The notes under the pieces were generated by a model, which did no database searches, had not been told where the DNA came from, and saw only the letters and a program-made list of their open reading frames with translations. Below, in pieces: positions 34,967 through 44,827 of a stretch of DNA of 64,000 nt. Origin of the DNA: Muribaculaceae bacterium (GTDB lineage Bacteria; Bacteroidota; Bacteroidia; Bacteroidales; Muribaculaceae); contig JAFZKD010000099.1 in the NCBI GenBank assembly GCA_017553785.1, forward strand, positions 1-64,000. The letters run 5' to 3'. The first letter of the stretch is position 1. Every line of letters begins with the position of its first letter. The translations under genes and the position numbers were made by a program.

Positions 34967-37651
34967 ATGAAAGTAAGATTCAATATCGAGTACAGCACCG
35001 TATATGGTGATAACCTAGTTCTCAATATACTGGATAGCACCAGTGGCGAAAAAGTGGCAAGCCATGCCATGAAACCAGCCAATGACAAAGCGTGGAAATG
35101 CGATCTGGATATCCCTGCCAAGGCCGGACACATCGACTATTACTACAGTGTGGACCGCGATGGCAAGGAACAGCGCCACGAGTGGATGGTGGTTCCTCAC
35201 CGTCTGGACCTGAATGCGTCCAAAGCCAATAAATACGTCGTTTTCGACCACTGGAACGACATGCCTGATGACAGTTATCTGTACAGTTCAGCGTTTACCG
35301 ACTGTGTGGCGCTGCGCAAACATCAGATGCCGCCCAAGTGCAAATATTCTTCCATCATCCAGCTGAAAGTGCGCGCGCCGCAACTTCGCACAGGAGAAAC
35401 GCTAGGTATCGTGGGTAACGAGCCCACATTGGGCGATTGGGACGAGAACAAGGCCCTCAAGATGTACGAGCACAACCACAATGAGTGGGTGATTGCGGTC
35501 GATGGCGTTGCGTTCAAGAAGGCTTTCATTGAGTTCAAGTTCATCATCATGGGCGACAAGGGCAAGAACGCCATCTGGGAAACCGGTGACAACCGCACCG
35601 TACTGCTGCCCGTCCTCAGAGAGGGCGAACACATCGTGTATGAACTGCAGCAAGCCTATTTCCCGCTCTATCCCGCCAAGTTGGCAGGCACGGTGGTGCC
35701 CATCTTCTCGCTTCGCAGCGAGGGCAGTTTCGGCGTGGGCGACTTCGGTGACCTCAAACTCATGGTGGACTGGGTGGCCAGCACAGGCCAGCGCGCCCTA
35801 CAGGTGTTGCCCATCAACGACACCACCATCACCCACACCTGGAGCGACAGCTACCCCTATAACAGTATCAGCATCTACGCGTTGCACCCGCAGTACATGG
35901 ATCTGAGACAACTTCCTAAACTCGCCGACAAGAAACGTGCCGCCGAATTTGAGAAACTGCGCAAGGAGCTGAACGCACTGCCCCAAATCGACTATGAGCG
36001 CGTGAACAATGCTAAGCGCGAATACATCTCACTGCTCTTTGAGCAGGAGGGTGCTCAGGTGCTCAAGAGCGACGAGTTCAAGGCGTTCTTCGCCGCCAAT
36101 CAGGACTGGCTGGTGCCTTATGCCGCATTCAGTCACTACCGCAATATGTACGGCACGGCATCCTTCTCGAAATGGCCCGATCACCACATCTTTACCGACG
36201 AGGAGCGCGCCAACATGTCCAATCCCCGAACCAAAGCCTACAAAGAGGTCAGTCTTTGGTACTATGTGCAGTATTACCTCGACAAGCAGATGCGTGACGC
36301 ACACGAATATGCCCAGAACAAGCACGTGATCCTCAAGGGCGACATTCCTATCGGCATCAGCCGCGACAGTGTTGAGGCATGGGTTGAACCCAAGTATTTC
36401 AACCTCAACGGTCAGGCCGGAGCCCCGCCCGACGCATTCTCGACCAACGGACAGAACTGGGGATTCCCGACCTATAACTGGGACGTGATGCTAGCCGACG
36501 GCTGCCAGTGGTGGGTAAAACGCTTCCGCAAGATGGCTCAGTACTTTGACGCCTACCGCATTGACCATGTGCTGGGATTCTTCCGCATTTGGGAAATTCC
36601 CATCAACGCGGTGCATGGCCTCCTCGGCCAGTTCTCACCCTCACTGGGCATGAGCGCACAGGAAATCCGTGGCTATGGCCTGAATTTCCAAGAGCAACTG
36701 ATGACCGAACCGTTCATCGCCGACTGGGTTCTGGACCGCATCTTCGGCAAACTCGCCAATACTGTTCGCCAAAAATACGTGGAACGGGTGCATGACGATA
36801 TCTACCGCATGAAACCCGAGTATGACACCCAACGCAAGATCGAAGCAGCATTCATGGGTAAGGACAGCGAGGAGGACATCTGGTTGCGAGATGGTCTGTA
36901 TGCGCTCATCAGCGACGTGCTGTTTGTGCGTGACCGCAAGAATCCAGCCTTGTTCCACCCGCGCATCTCGGTACAGTTTGATTTTGTTTACGAAGCACTC
37001 TACGACAACGATAAGGCAGCATTCAACAAACTCTATAACGAGTACTACTACCACCGCAACAACGATTTCTGGTACCACGAGGCAATGAAGAAACTGCCCA
37101 TACTGGTGCAGGCCACCCGTATGCTTGTGTGTGCCGAAGATCTGGGCATGGTGCCCGACTGTGTGGCATGGGTCATGAACGAGTTGCGCATCCTGAGCCT
37201 CGAAATCCAGTCGATGCCTAAGGACAACCACATCAAATTCGGCAACCTCAATGCCAATCCCTACCGCAGCGTCGCCACTATCTCGACCCACGATATGCCC
37301 ACAATGAGGCAGTGGTGGGAAGAGGACTGGGAACGCACTCAGGAGTTCTACAACTCCGCGCTCTGGCGTAACGATGCCGCGCCGCATCCGTTGCCCGGTT
37401 GGTTGGCAAACGACATCGTGCGCACCCATCTCAACTGTCCGTCAATGCTGTGCCTTATCTCGTTACAGGATTGGCTCGCCATTGACGAGAATGTACGCCT
37501 GAAAGATGCTGACGCCGAGCGCATCAACATCCCGGCTAATCCACGTCATTATTGGCGCTACCGCATGCACATGACCATTGAACAACTGATGAAGACACAT
37601 GACTTCAACAACCGTGTGAAAGACCTCATCAATCAAAGCGGACGCCAATGA
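34967..37651 (+). CDS. malQ: 4-alpha-glucanotransferase with N-terminal starch-binding domains
   Basis: MalQ (GH77) moves glucan segments between malto-oligosaccharides in the cytoplasm. At 894 residues it is longer than the bacterial MalQ of about 700 because of tandem CBM20-like domains (about 1-110 and 115-240, the second with ETLGIVGNEPTLGDWDENKA). The GH77 part has FSLRSEGSFGVGDFGDL. The nucleophile is Asp533 (AYRIDHVLGF) and the acid/base Glu724 (CAEDLGMVP). No signal peptide, so it acts inside the cell. It lies 30 nt after the MFS gene and overlaps the pullulanase start by 4 bp. Confidence 0.93.
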   Translation: MKVRFNIEYSTVYGDNLVLNILDSTSGEKVASHAMKPANDKAWKCDLDIPAKAGHIDYYYSVDRDGKEQRHEWMVVPHRLDLNASKANKYVVFDHWNDMPDDSYLYSSAFTDCVALRKHQMPPKCKYSSIIQLKVRAPQLRTGETLGIVGNEPTLGDWDENKALKMYEHNHNEWVIAVDGVAFKKAFIEFKFIIMGDKGKNAIWETGDNRTVLLPVLREGEHIVYELQQAYFPLYPAKLAGTVVPIFSLRSEGSFGVGDFGDLKLMVDWVASTGQRALQVLPINDTTITHTWSDSYPYNSISIYALHPQYMDLRQLPKLADKKRAAEFEKLRKELNALPQIDYERVNNAKREYISLLFEQEGAQVLKSDEFKAFFAANQDWLVPYAAFSHYRNMYGTASFSKWPDHHIFTDEERANMSNPRTKAYKEVSLWYYVQYYLDKQMRDAHEYAQNKHVILKGDIPIGISRDSVEAWVEPKYFNLNGQAGAPPDAFSTNGQNWGFPTYNWDVMLADGCQWWVKRFRKMAQYFDAYRIDHVLGFFRIWEIPINAVHGLLGQFSPSLGMSAQEIRGYGLNFQEQLMTEPFIADWVLDRIFGKLANTVRQKYVERVHDDIYRMKPEYDTQRKIEAAFMGKDSEEDIWLRDGLYALISDVLFVRDRKNPALFHPRISVQFDFVYEALYDNDKAAFNKLYNEYYYHRNNDFWYHEAMKKLPILVQATRMLVCAEDLGMVPDCVAWVMNELRILSLEIQSMPKDNHIKFGNLNANPYRSVATISTHDMPTMRQWWEEDWERTQEFYNSALWRNDAAPHPLPGWLANDIVRTHLNCPSMLCLISLQDWLAIDENVRLKDADAERINIPANPRHYWRYRMHMTIEQLMKTHDFNNRVKDLINQSGRQ

Positions 37652-39567
37652 AAAGACTGATCCAACTGGTAGCGATAATCATGGCATTACTCGTACCGCA
37701 TTCCATTAATGCCCGCACTGGGGTTACCTACAGCCCTAGTGCGAGTGGATTCTCAGTAGAGACCAACAGCGATGCCCAGCAAGTGAAGCTACGCATCTAC
37801 AAGGACGGCCTGGGTGGTAAGCCTGTCAAGACCGTCAACATGAAACGCGCCAAAGCGGGCAGCTCGTTGTGGGAAGCGACCGTCAAGGGTGACCTCAAAG
37901 GCAAATTCTACACCTTTGACGTGAAGTACGGCGGCAAATTCCGTGGCGAGAGCGCCGGCATCTGGGCCACCGCAGTGGGAGTGAACGGCAAGCGAGGCGC
38001 TATCGTTGACATGGCGCAACCCAACCCGCTTGGCTGGAATACTGACAAACGGCCCGCCATTGCCGCTAAAGATCTGATTATCTACGAGATGCATCACCGT
38101 GACTTCTCGATTGATGAGTCGGGCGGCTTTACCTACAAGGGTAAATACCTGGCCTTGACCGAGCCTCGCGCTATCAGCCACCTGAAGACTTTGGGTGTGA
38201 ATGCGGTTCACATCCTGCCCTCGTTTGACTATGCTTCGGTCGATGAGACCCGTCTCAACGAGCCGCAGTACAACTGGGGCTATGACCCGGTGAACTACAA
38301 CGTGCCCGAGGGTGGCTACTCGACCGACCCCTTCAAGCCCGAGGTGCGGATCAATGAGTTCAAGCAGATGGTGCAGGCCCTGCACAAGGCTGGCATCAAG
38401 GTCATCTTGGACGTGGTGTATAACCACACATTTAATATCGATGACAGCAATTTCCAGCTGACCCGCCCCGACTATTTCTTCCGTAAAAATACCGACGGCA
38501 CCTACAGCAATGGTAGCGGTTGCGGTAACGAGACGGCCAGTGAGCGCGAAGCCATGCGCCAGTTCATGATCGAGAGCGTGAAGTATTGGGTTGAGGAATA
38601 CCACATTGACGGTTTCCGCTTTGACCTGATGGGTGTGCATGACATCGAGACAATGAACGCCATCCGTGCCGCCCTGCCCAATGACATCTTCATTTATGGC
38701 GAAGGCTGGAGCGCAGGCAGTTGTGCCATCCCTGGCGAACAGTTGGCCATGAAGGCCCACATCACGCAGATGCCTGGCATCGCCGCCTTCAGTGACTGCA
38801 TGCGCGATGGTCTGCGCGGCCCATGGGACAGCGACACCAAAGCGGCCTTTCTGGGTGGAGTCAAGGGCAACGAGGAAAGCCTCAAGTTCGGCATCGTGGG
38901 CGCCATCCGGCACCCGGGCATTGACTACAGCAAGGTGAACTACAGCAAGGAACCATTCGCATTAGAGCCGACACAAATGATCGCCTACGTGAGCTGTCAT
39001 GACGACATGTGCTTGGTAGATCGTCTCAAAGCGAGTGTCAAGGGCATCACAACCGAGGAACTCATCCGTCTTGACCTGCTGGCACAGACCGTGGTAATGA
39101 CCTCACAGGGTGTGCCGTTCATGCTCAGTGGCGAGGAGATGCTGCGTGACAAGAAGGGCGTGCACAACAGCTACAACAGCCCCGACAGTATCAACCATCT
39201 GGATTGGGACAACCTGGAGCGATATCCGCAGGTGATGGAGTATTACAAGAACCTAATCGCCATGCGTAAGGTCCATCCTGCTTTCCACATGGGCAATGCT
39301 GACATGGTGCGCCGCAATCTGGATTTCCTTCCCACCGAGAACTGCCTCGTAGCATTCCACATCAATGGCAAGAATGTTCCTGGTGAACAGTGGGGCGACA
39401 TCTATGTGGCATTCAACGCCCACAAGCGTGCCCGCACCATCGAGATTCCCGAGGGCACATACACCATTGTCTGCCGCAACATCAAGTGTGACCAAGGCGG
39501 CATGGGTATCGTGAAAGGCGGCAAAGTAACCATCCCTGCACAGTCGGCCCTAATCCTCCACAATTGA
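37648..39567 (+). CDS. pulA: Type I pullulanase (GH13)
   Basis: Pullulanase cleaves alpha-1,6 branches of amylopectin and pullulan. The 639-residue protein has a signal peptide (LVAIIMALLVPHSINA), an N-terminal beta domain, and the GH13 barrel. The type I signature YNWGYDP is at 208-214. Catalytic residues are Asp326 (GFRFDLM), Glu352 (GEGWS) and Asp452 (SCHDDM). The signal peptide suggests a periplasmic place, which supports cutting limit dextrins before import. Its ATG overlaps the malQ stop by 4 bp. The C-terminal beta domain is present, so it looks complete. Confidence 0.93.
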   Translation: MKRLIQLVAIIMALLVPHSINARTGVTYSPSASGFSVETNSDAQQVKLRIYKDGLGGKPVKTVNMKRAKAGSSLWEATVKGDLKGKFYTFDVKYGGKFRGESAGIWATAVGVNGKRGAIVDMAQPNPLGWNTDKRPAIAAKDLIIYEMHHRDFSIDESGGFTYKGKYLALTEPRAISHLKTLGVNAVHILPSFDYASVDETRLNEPQYNWGYDPVNYNVPEGGYSTDPFKPEVRINEFKQMVQALHKAGIKVILDVVYNHTFNIDDSNFQLTRPDYFFRKNTDGTYSNGSGCGNETASEREAMRQFMIESVKYWVEEYHIDGFRFDLMGVHDIETMNAIRAALPNDIFIYGEGWSAGSCAIPGEQLAMKAHITQMPGIAAFSDCMRDGLRGPWDSDTKAAFLGGVKGNEESLKFGIVGAIRHPGIDYSKVNYSKEPFALEPTQMIAYVSCHDDMCLVDRLKASVKGITTEELIRLDLLAQTVVMTSQGVPFMLSGEEMLRDKKGVHNSYNSPDSINHLDWDNLERYPQVMEYYKNLIAMRKVHPAFHMGNADMVRRNLDFLPTENCLVAFHINGKNVPGEQWGDIYVAFNAHKRARTIEIPEGTYTIVCRNIKCDQGGMGIVKGGKVTIPAQSALILHN

Positions 39568-39608
39568 CATTGTTGAAGATGGATTAGTAATTAGAGATTA
39601 GTGATCAT

Positions 39609-39644
39609 AAACAAAAAAGAACGCCTCGGCGTTCTTTTTTGTTT
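39609..39644. terminator. Bidirectional terminator between pulA and ddl
   Basis: AAACAAAAAAGAACG (39609-39623) pairs with CGTTCTTTTTTGTTT (39630-39644) around CCTCGG. The T-rich 3' arm suits both directions. The arm overlaps the ddl stop codon (39643-39645). Confidence 0.9.
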
Positions 39645-40644
39645 AAAACTGATTCTCGATGATATCGGTGAGGACATCTTTCAATTCGAGGCCGGCGGCG
39701 CGGACTTGCTGAGGGATGAAACTGGTAACCGTCATGCCGGGGGTCGTGTTGATCTCTAGTAAATTGATTTGGTCACTGCCGTCGGTACGCTTGGTGATGA
39801 TGTAGTCGATGCGGATAATGCCATTGCAGTGCAGGATGTCATAGATTCGTGACGTCTCGGCCTGGAGGGCAGCCGTCAGTTCGTCGCTGATGCGGGCAGG
39901 GGTGATTTCTTCTACCTGGCCATTGTACTTGGCATCATAATCAAAGAACTCGTTTTCGGTGACCACCTCGGTCACAGGAAAGACAACCGATTTATTCTTT
40001 GTTTTGTAGCAACCCACGGTGACCTCGATTCCATCAAGGAAACGCTCAATCATCACGTTGTCACACTGCTTGAAGGCAAACTCCATGGCATCATCCAACT
40101 GACTGCAGTTTTTCACCTTGGTCACGCCGAAGCTGGAACCGTCGGCAGCAGGCTTAACGAAGCAGGGCATTCCCAGATAGGCCTCTACCTTCTCAGCGGT
40201 CCAGTCATGCGCCACACCGCGCCGCACCTGTATGCTGTCAGGCACTGTGCACCCGAAAGCTCGTAGATAATTGTTCAGCGCAAACTTCTGGAACGTGAGG
40301 GCCTCGACCAGCACGTTACAAGTTGAATAAGGCAAATCAATCATGTCGAAATAGCCCTGCAAAACACCATTCTCGCCTGGAGTGCCGTGAATGGTGATAT
40401 AGGCATAATCGAAACGGATTTTCACACCGTCTTTCATAAAGGAAAAGTCGTTCTTGTCGATTTCAGGATGGTTGCCGTCTGGCAAATTCACATGCCAGTC
40501 ATTCTTCCTGAGCACAACGATAAAAACCCTGTAACGCTCATGGTCCATTGCCGAATAAATGCCCTGCGCCGAACGCAGGGAAACCTCATATTCCGAGGAG
40601 TCGCCACCACAAACAATGGCTATAGTTCTTTTAGTCGTATTCAT
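39643..40644 (-). CDS. ddl: D-alanine--D-alanine ligase
   Basis: Ddl joins two D-Ala molecules for peptidoglycan. The 333-residue ATP-grasp enzyme has TIAIVCGGDSSEYEVSLRSA, then GTPGENGVLQGYFD (the G-loop), CFVKPAADGSSFGVTKV, MIERFLDGIEVTVGC and the Mg-binding LLEINTTPGMT. ATG 40644 is chosen because the family fold begins there; the open frame upstream runs through the divergent promoters. It is divergent from murF, which uses its product, so the two are functionally paired. Confidence 0.95.
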   Translation of the reverse strand: MNTTKRTIAIVCGGDSSEYEVSLRSAQGIYSAMDHERYRVFIVVLRKNDWHVNLPDGNHPEIDKNDFSFMKDGVKIRFDYAYITIHGTPGENGVLQGYFDMIDLPYSTCNVLVEALTFQKFALNNYLRAFGCTVPDSIQVRRGVAHDWTAEKVEAYLGMPCFVKPAADGSSFGVTKVKNCSQLDDAMEFAFKQCDNVMIERFLDGIEVTVGCYKTKNKSVVFPVTEVVTENEFFDYDAKYNGQVEEITPARISDELTAALQAETSRIYDILHCNGIIRIDYIITKRTDGSDQINLLEINTTPGMTVTSFIPQQVRAAGLELKDVLTDIIENQF

Positions 40645-40671
40645 TTTTTGCGCACACATTAAAATTCGGTG

Positions 40672-40710
40672 CAAAATTATATAAAATAATCCGCTTTTTA
40701 AGTAACTTTG
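40672..40710. promoter_or_regulatory. Divergent -7 elements for ddl and murF
   Basis: Minus strand TAATTTTG (40679-40672) faces ddl; plus strand TAACTTTG (40703-40710) faces murF. Neither has a strong -33 TTTG. Confidence 0.55.
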
Positions 40711-40732
40711 CGGTAAATAAAAAGAATAAAAC

Positions 40733-42049
40733 ATGGACATCAAAGGACTATACGCTTTTTACCAACAGCATCCTGTCGTCACCACCGACAGCCGTGACTG
40801 CCCCGAGGGTAGCATCTTCATTGCTCTGAAAGGAGACCTGTTCGACGGCAACAAATTTGCCACCCAAGCCCTAGAAAAGGGTTGCGCCCTGGCCGTGGTA
40901 GATGACGAGCAGGTATATAACGACTATCATGGAGATAAGCAGATGATGCTCGTGCCCAATGCGCTGCAGGCATTTAAGGATCTGGCGCGTGAACACCGCC
41001 GCCAGTTCAATATCCCTATCGTTGGCATCACGGGTACCAACGGCAAAACGACTACCAAGGAACTTGTGCGTTCCGTACTCGCCGAGAAGTACAACGTAAT
41101 GGCGACCGAAGGTAACTACAACAATGACGTGGGTGTTCCCAAAACGCTGCTGCGCCTTGCACCTGAGCACGAAATTTCCGTGGTAGAGATGGGTGCCAGC
41201 CACCCTGGTGACATCAAAACTCTCGTCGAGACATCTGAGCCCACCTGCGGTCTGATCACCAACGTGGGCAAGGCACACCTTCAGGGTTTCGGCTCACTGG
41301 AGGGGGTTATCCATACCAAGGGTGAACTGTATGACAACCTAGCGACACGTCCCGACAGTGTCATCTTCATCAATGCCGACAACGAGCACCTGATGGGCAT
41401 CCTGCCCCAGAACGTCAAGGCCGAATGCTACGCCCGGAATGAGGAGAATACTGATGCCTGCGTCTTTGGCCGGATTATCGCCTGTGACCCGTTCCTGCGG
41501 CTGCGTTGGCGGACAAAAGAGAGCAATGACTGGCACGAGGTAACCACCCACCTCATCGGCAGTTACAACCTCGACAATGCACTGGCCGCCGTGACTGTAG
41601 GCCTGCACTTCGGTGTCAGCGCCGAGCAGATTTGCCATGCGATAGAGAACTATGTGCCGTCCAATAACCGCTCACAACTCACCGAGACCGAGCACAACCA
41701 CCTCATCGTGGACGCCTACAACGCCAACCCCACCTCGATGGCTGCCGCACTTGACAATTTCAGCCTGATGCAGGTCAGTCCCAAGATGGCCATTTTGGGA
41801 GAGATGCGCGAATTGGGCGACAGCAGTGCCGAGGAGCATCGCCGCGTCGTGGAACGGTTAGCGTCATGCCCATTTGATGAAGTATGGCTTGTAGGCAAGG
41901 AATTCAAGGACATAGAGTGCCCATACCGCAAGTTTGACGATGTGGAACAAGTCAAGGCCGCCATTACCGAAACCCGTCCCGAGGGACGCTACATCCTCAT
42001 TAAGGGATCCAACGGCATCAAGCTGTTCCAACTCCCCGAATTACTATAA
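40733..42049 (+). CDS. murF: UDP-MurNAc-tripeptide--D-Ala-D-Ala ligase
   Basis: MurF adds the D-Ala-D-Ala dipeptide made by Ddl to the peptidoglycan precursor. The 438-residue Mur ligase has the P-loop ITGTNGKTTTKEL (Lys105), the conserved EGNYNNDVGVPKTLL and VVEMGASHPGD, then TNVGKAHLQGFGS, and the C-terminal domain with DAYNANPTSM and AILGEMRELG. The start is ATG 40733. It is the only cell-wall gene on this strand here and is followed after 40 nt by a starch enzyme gene. Confidence 0.95.
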   Translation: MDIKGLYAFYQQHPVVTTDSRDCPEGSIFIALKGDLFDGNKFATQALEKGCALAVVDDEQVYNDYHGDKQMMLVPNALQAFKDLAREHRRQFNIPIVGITGTNGKTTTKELVRSVLAEKYNVMATEGNYNNDVGVPKTLLRLAPEHEISVVEMGASHPGDIKTLVETSEPTCGLITNVGKAHLQGFGSLEGVIHTKGELYDNLATRPDSVIFINADNEHLMGILPQNVKAECYARNEENTDACVFGRIIACDPFLRLRWRTKESNDWHEVTTHLIGSYNLDNALAAVTVGLHFGVSAEQICHAIENYVPSNNRSQLTETEHNHLIVDAYNANPTSMAAALDNFSLMQVSPKMAILGEMRELGDSSAEEHRRVVERLASCPFDEVWLVGKEFKDIECPYRKFDDVEQVKAAITETRPEGRYILIKGSNGIKLFQLPELL

Positions 42050-42089
42050 AATGAAATCTCACACGAATTAATAACCAAAAACAACTAAA

Positions 42090-43967
42090 ATGACGAAGAA
42101 ACCATTGTTGTTGATTGCTGCGATGATGATTGGAATTTTCACCACCCAAGCAGCGAAGGTCAACATTGACCGCATTGAGCCCACTGACTGGTATGTGGGT
42201 ATTAACACGATTCCCAGTGTGCAACTGATGGTGTATGGCAATGGCATAGGTACGGCCGAGGTGACCACACAATATCCTGGCGTGACTATTGACAGCGTGG
42301 TGAGGATGGACTCCCCAAACTATCTGCTTGTTTATATCGACACCCGCAGGGCACAGCCCGGTACAATGGAACTCAAATTCCAACAGGGCCGCAGCAAGAA
42401 GACCGTCAAGTATCAGCTCAAGACCCGTGAGAAGCGCGGCAATGAGCGCATGGGCTTTACTAATGCCGATGTGCTATATATGCTGATGCCCGACCGCTTT
42501 GCCGACGGCAACCCCGCCAACAACCAGATTGCGGGCATGGAGGCCTATAAGAACGACAGAACCAAACCCAGCCTGCGTCATGGTGGCGACATCGAGGGCA
42601 TCCGCCAACATCTCGACTATTTCACCCAGTTGGGTGTAACCGCCTTGTGGTTCACTCCCGTGCTGGAGAACAATTCGCCCGACAGCCACAACGGCAACGT
42701 CTCGACCTATCATGGCTATGCTACGACCAACTACTATCAGGTGGACCCGCGCTTCGGCTCCAACGAGGAGTACCGTCGCCTGTGTGACGAGGCCCACAGC
42801 CGTGGTCTCAAGGTGGTGATGGACATGATTTTCAACCACTGCGGCGATTATCACCCTTGGCTCAAGGACATGCCCAGCCATGACTGGTTCAACCAACCCG
42901 ATTACAAGAACCATTATCTGCAGACAAGCTATAAACTAACGCCCGTCATGGATCCCTATGCCAGCGAGGTGGACTTGAAAGAGACCGTTGAAGGCTGGTT
43001 TGTGCCCTCAATGCCCGACCTCAACCACCACAATGTGCATGTGATGAACTACTTGATCCAAAACAGCGTCTGGTGGATTGAAACCGTGGGCATCGATGGC
43101 ATCAGGATGGACACCTACCCCTATGCCTACGCCGATGCAATGGCACGCTGGATGAAGGTAATCAATACCGAATATCCCAACTTTAACGTTGTGGGCGAGA
43201 CCTGGGTCGAGAATCCCGCCTATACCGCAGCATGGCAAAAAGGCAACAAGATGGGCAAACCTGAGAGTTTCCTGCCGACAGTGATGGACTTCTCGTTCTA
43301 TGAGAAAATCGATAGCGCCAAGCACGAAGAAACCGACGGATGGTGGCGCGGATATAACCGCGTGTACAACAGTCTGTGCCACGACTACCTCTACCCCAAC
43401 CCGTCGAGCGTGATGGCCTTTATCGAGAATCACGATACAGACCGATTCCTGCGCAACGGCCAGGATGCGCCTGCGTTGAAGCAGGCACTGGCCCTGCTGC
43501 TCACCATTAAGCGCATCCCGCAGCTCTACTACGGAACCGAGGTCCTGATGAACGGCACTAAGGAAGTGACCGACGGAAATGTGCGCAAGGACTTCCCGGG
43601 CGGTTTCCCGGGTGATGCCCACAACGCTTTTACCGCCGAGGGCCGCACACCACAACAGAATGACATGTTCAATTGGCTGAGCGCCTTGTTACATTGGCGC
43701 CAAGGCAACGAAGTCATCACCAAGGGCAAAATGACCCAGTTCATCCCCGTGAACGGGATCTATGTCATCGCCCGCACATTCAAGGGCCGACATGCCGTCA
43801 CCATCATCAACGGCACTACCCATCAACGCCAAATGAAACTTGATCGCTACAAAGAGGTGTTCAGCTCTGCCTCTGTTGCGCGCGACGTGCCTACAGGAAA
43901 GACCATCAGTCTTGCTGAAGGTGCGTTGACGCTCCCGCCCCGAGGCACGCTTGTTTTGGACTTCTGA
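42090..43967 (+). CDS. susA: SusA-type neopullulanase/cyclomaltodextrinase (GH13)
   Basis: This enzyme hydrolyses malto-oligosaccharides or cyclodextrins, like SusA of Bacteroides. The 625-residue protein has a signal peptide (LLLIAAMMIGIFTTQAA), an N-terminal cyclomaltodextrinase-type domain (about 25-115) and a GH13 barrel with DVLYMLMPDRFADGNPANN. Catalytic residues are Asp341 (GIRMDTY), Glu370 (GETW) and Asp449 (ENHDTDR). The C-terminal beta domain ends PPRGTLVLDF. It has no Cys lipobox, so a periplasmic place is likely. No LacI-type operator is visible upstream; it lies 40 nt after murF. Confidence 0.9.
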   Translation: MTKKPLLLIAAMMIGIFTTQAAKVNIDRIEPTDWYVGINTIPSVQLMVYGNGIGTAEVTTQYPGVTIDSVVRMDSPNYLLVYIDTRRAQPGTMELKFQQGRSKKTVKYQLKTREKRGNERMGFTNADVLYMLMPDRFADGNPANNQIAGMEAYKNDRTKPSLRHGGDIEGIRQHLDYFTQLGVTALWFTPVLENNSPDSHNGNVSTYHGYATTNYYQVDPRFGSNEEYRRLCDEAHSRGLKVVMDMIFNHCGDYHPWLKDMPSHDWFNQPDYKNHYLQTSYKLTPVMDPYASEVDLKETVEGWFVPSMPDLNHHNVHVMNYLIQNSVWWIETVGIDGIRMDTYPYAYADAMARWMKVINTEYPNFNVVGETWVENPAYTAAWQKGNKMGKPESFLPTVMDFSFYEKIDSAKHEETDGWWRGYNRVYNSLCHDYLYPNPSSVMAFIENHDTDRFLRNGQDAPALKQALALLLTIKRIPQLYYGTEVLMNGTKEVTDGNVRKDFPGGFPGDAHNAFTAEGRTPQQNDMFNWLSALLHWRQGNEVITKGKMTQFIPVNGIYVIARTFKGRHAVTIINGTTHQRQMKLDRYKEVFSSASVARDVPTGKTISLAEGALTLPPRGTLVLDF

Positions 43968-44044
43968 TTGAGGTTTCAAGGGAATCATTGAGATGACTCC
44001 GAAACGTCTCTTTGGCTGAGTTTCAAAATCTTCTTTCAATTACT

Positions 44045-44075
44045 ATTGCATCTTCAAGGTTTTTTTATATCTTTG
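44045..44075 (+). promoter_or_regulatory. Promoter of the methyltransferase gene
   Basis: ATTG (44045-44048), a 19-nt spacer and TATCTTTG (44068-44075), one mismatch to the consensus. Confidence 0.65.
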
Positions 44076-44106
44076 CAGTGTCTAACATTTGTTATATCTT
44101 TAAACG

Positions 44107-44736
44107 ATGAACAGCATCAGTCGGTATTATCTGCGAGGTCGCCGTCCTAATGGTTTTTGGGGTAGGCGTGCCCTTAATGCGATGAATGGTAAAGACCATG
44201 CCGCGCTCCCTGAATGGGTTCTCGCAGAATTGAACATCGACCCCGAAGCTAGAATCCTTGACGTGGGATGCGGCGGAGGTGCCAACATCGCAAGGATGCT
44301 CATAATGTGCCCTCAAGGCAAGGTGACAGGTATTGACATTTCAGAATTATCCATTGAAGTATCCAAAGACCTGAATTTCCACGCCTTTGTCGATAAACAG
44401 TGCTATCTGGTGGGAGGCAATGCCCTGCAGATGCCACTTGCTCGCGAAACATTCGACCTAGTCACGGCATTTGAGACAATCTACTATTGGGCATCTCTGG
44501 AGTTAGGATTCTTGGAGATTTTCAGGGTTCTGAAGCCGAATGGCAGAATCGTCATCGCCAATGAGATGGATGGACTCCAAGAGAGTGACAGGGATATTGA
44601 GCATGCCACAGCCTGTATGCGCATTTATAACATTGAAGAAATCACTAGTGAGCTGACTGACGCAGGTTTCATCAATATCCAATCACGCCATGACGAGAAA
44701 CGTCGCTTTATCTGCATCACTGCACAGAAACCCTAA
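44107..44736 (+). CDS. Class I SAM-dependent methyltransferase
   Basis: A 209-residue Rossmann-fold methyltransferase. Motif I is ILDVGCGGGANIARML, followed by GKVTGIDISELSIEVS and the DLVTAFETIYYW region, then IFRVLKPNGRIVIANE. It has no signal peptide. It resembles the ubiquinone/menaquinone or small-molecule methyltransferase group (Methyltransf_11/25); the substrate cannot be told. It is a single-gene unit with its own promoter and terminator, so the neighbours say little about its job. Confidence 0.88.
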   Translation: MNSISRYYLRGRRPNGFWGRRALNAMNGKDHAALPEWVLAELNIDPEARILDVGCGGGANIARMLIMCPQGKVTGIDISELSIEVSKDLNFHAFVDKQCYLVGGNALQMPLARETFDLVTAFETIYYWASLELGFLEIFRVLKPNGRIVIANEMDGLQESDRDIEHATACMRIYNIEEITSELTDAGFINIQSRHDEKRRFICITAQKP

Positions 44737-44754
44737 ACGATCATCACAACAAAA

Positions 44755-44803
44755 GGAAAAGGACTTCCTAGCGATGAAAAATGCCAGGAAGTCCTCTTTT
44801 TTC
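44755..44803. terminator. Bidirectional terminator after the methyltransferase
   Basis: AGGACTTCCT (44760-44769) pairs with AGGAAGTCCT (44786-44795), with A-rich sequence before and CTTTTTTC after. It can serve both the methyltransferase (+) and the GH53 gene (-). Confidence 0.85.
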
Positions 44804-44827
44804 TGTGTTACAGGAAGCGACTAGTCC

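Noticed and set aside
37789-38913. Long open frame of 374 codons antisense to the pullulanase
   Set aside because: GC-rich third positions leave the antisense frame open; the pullulanase has all catalytic residues.
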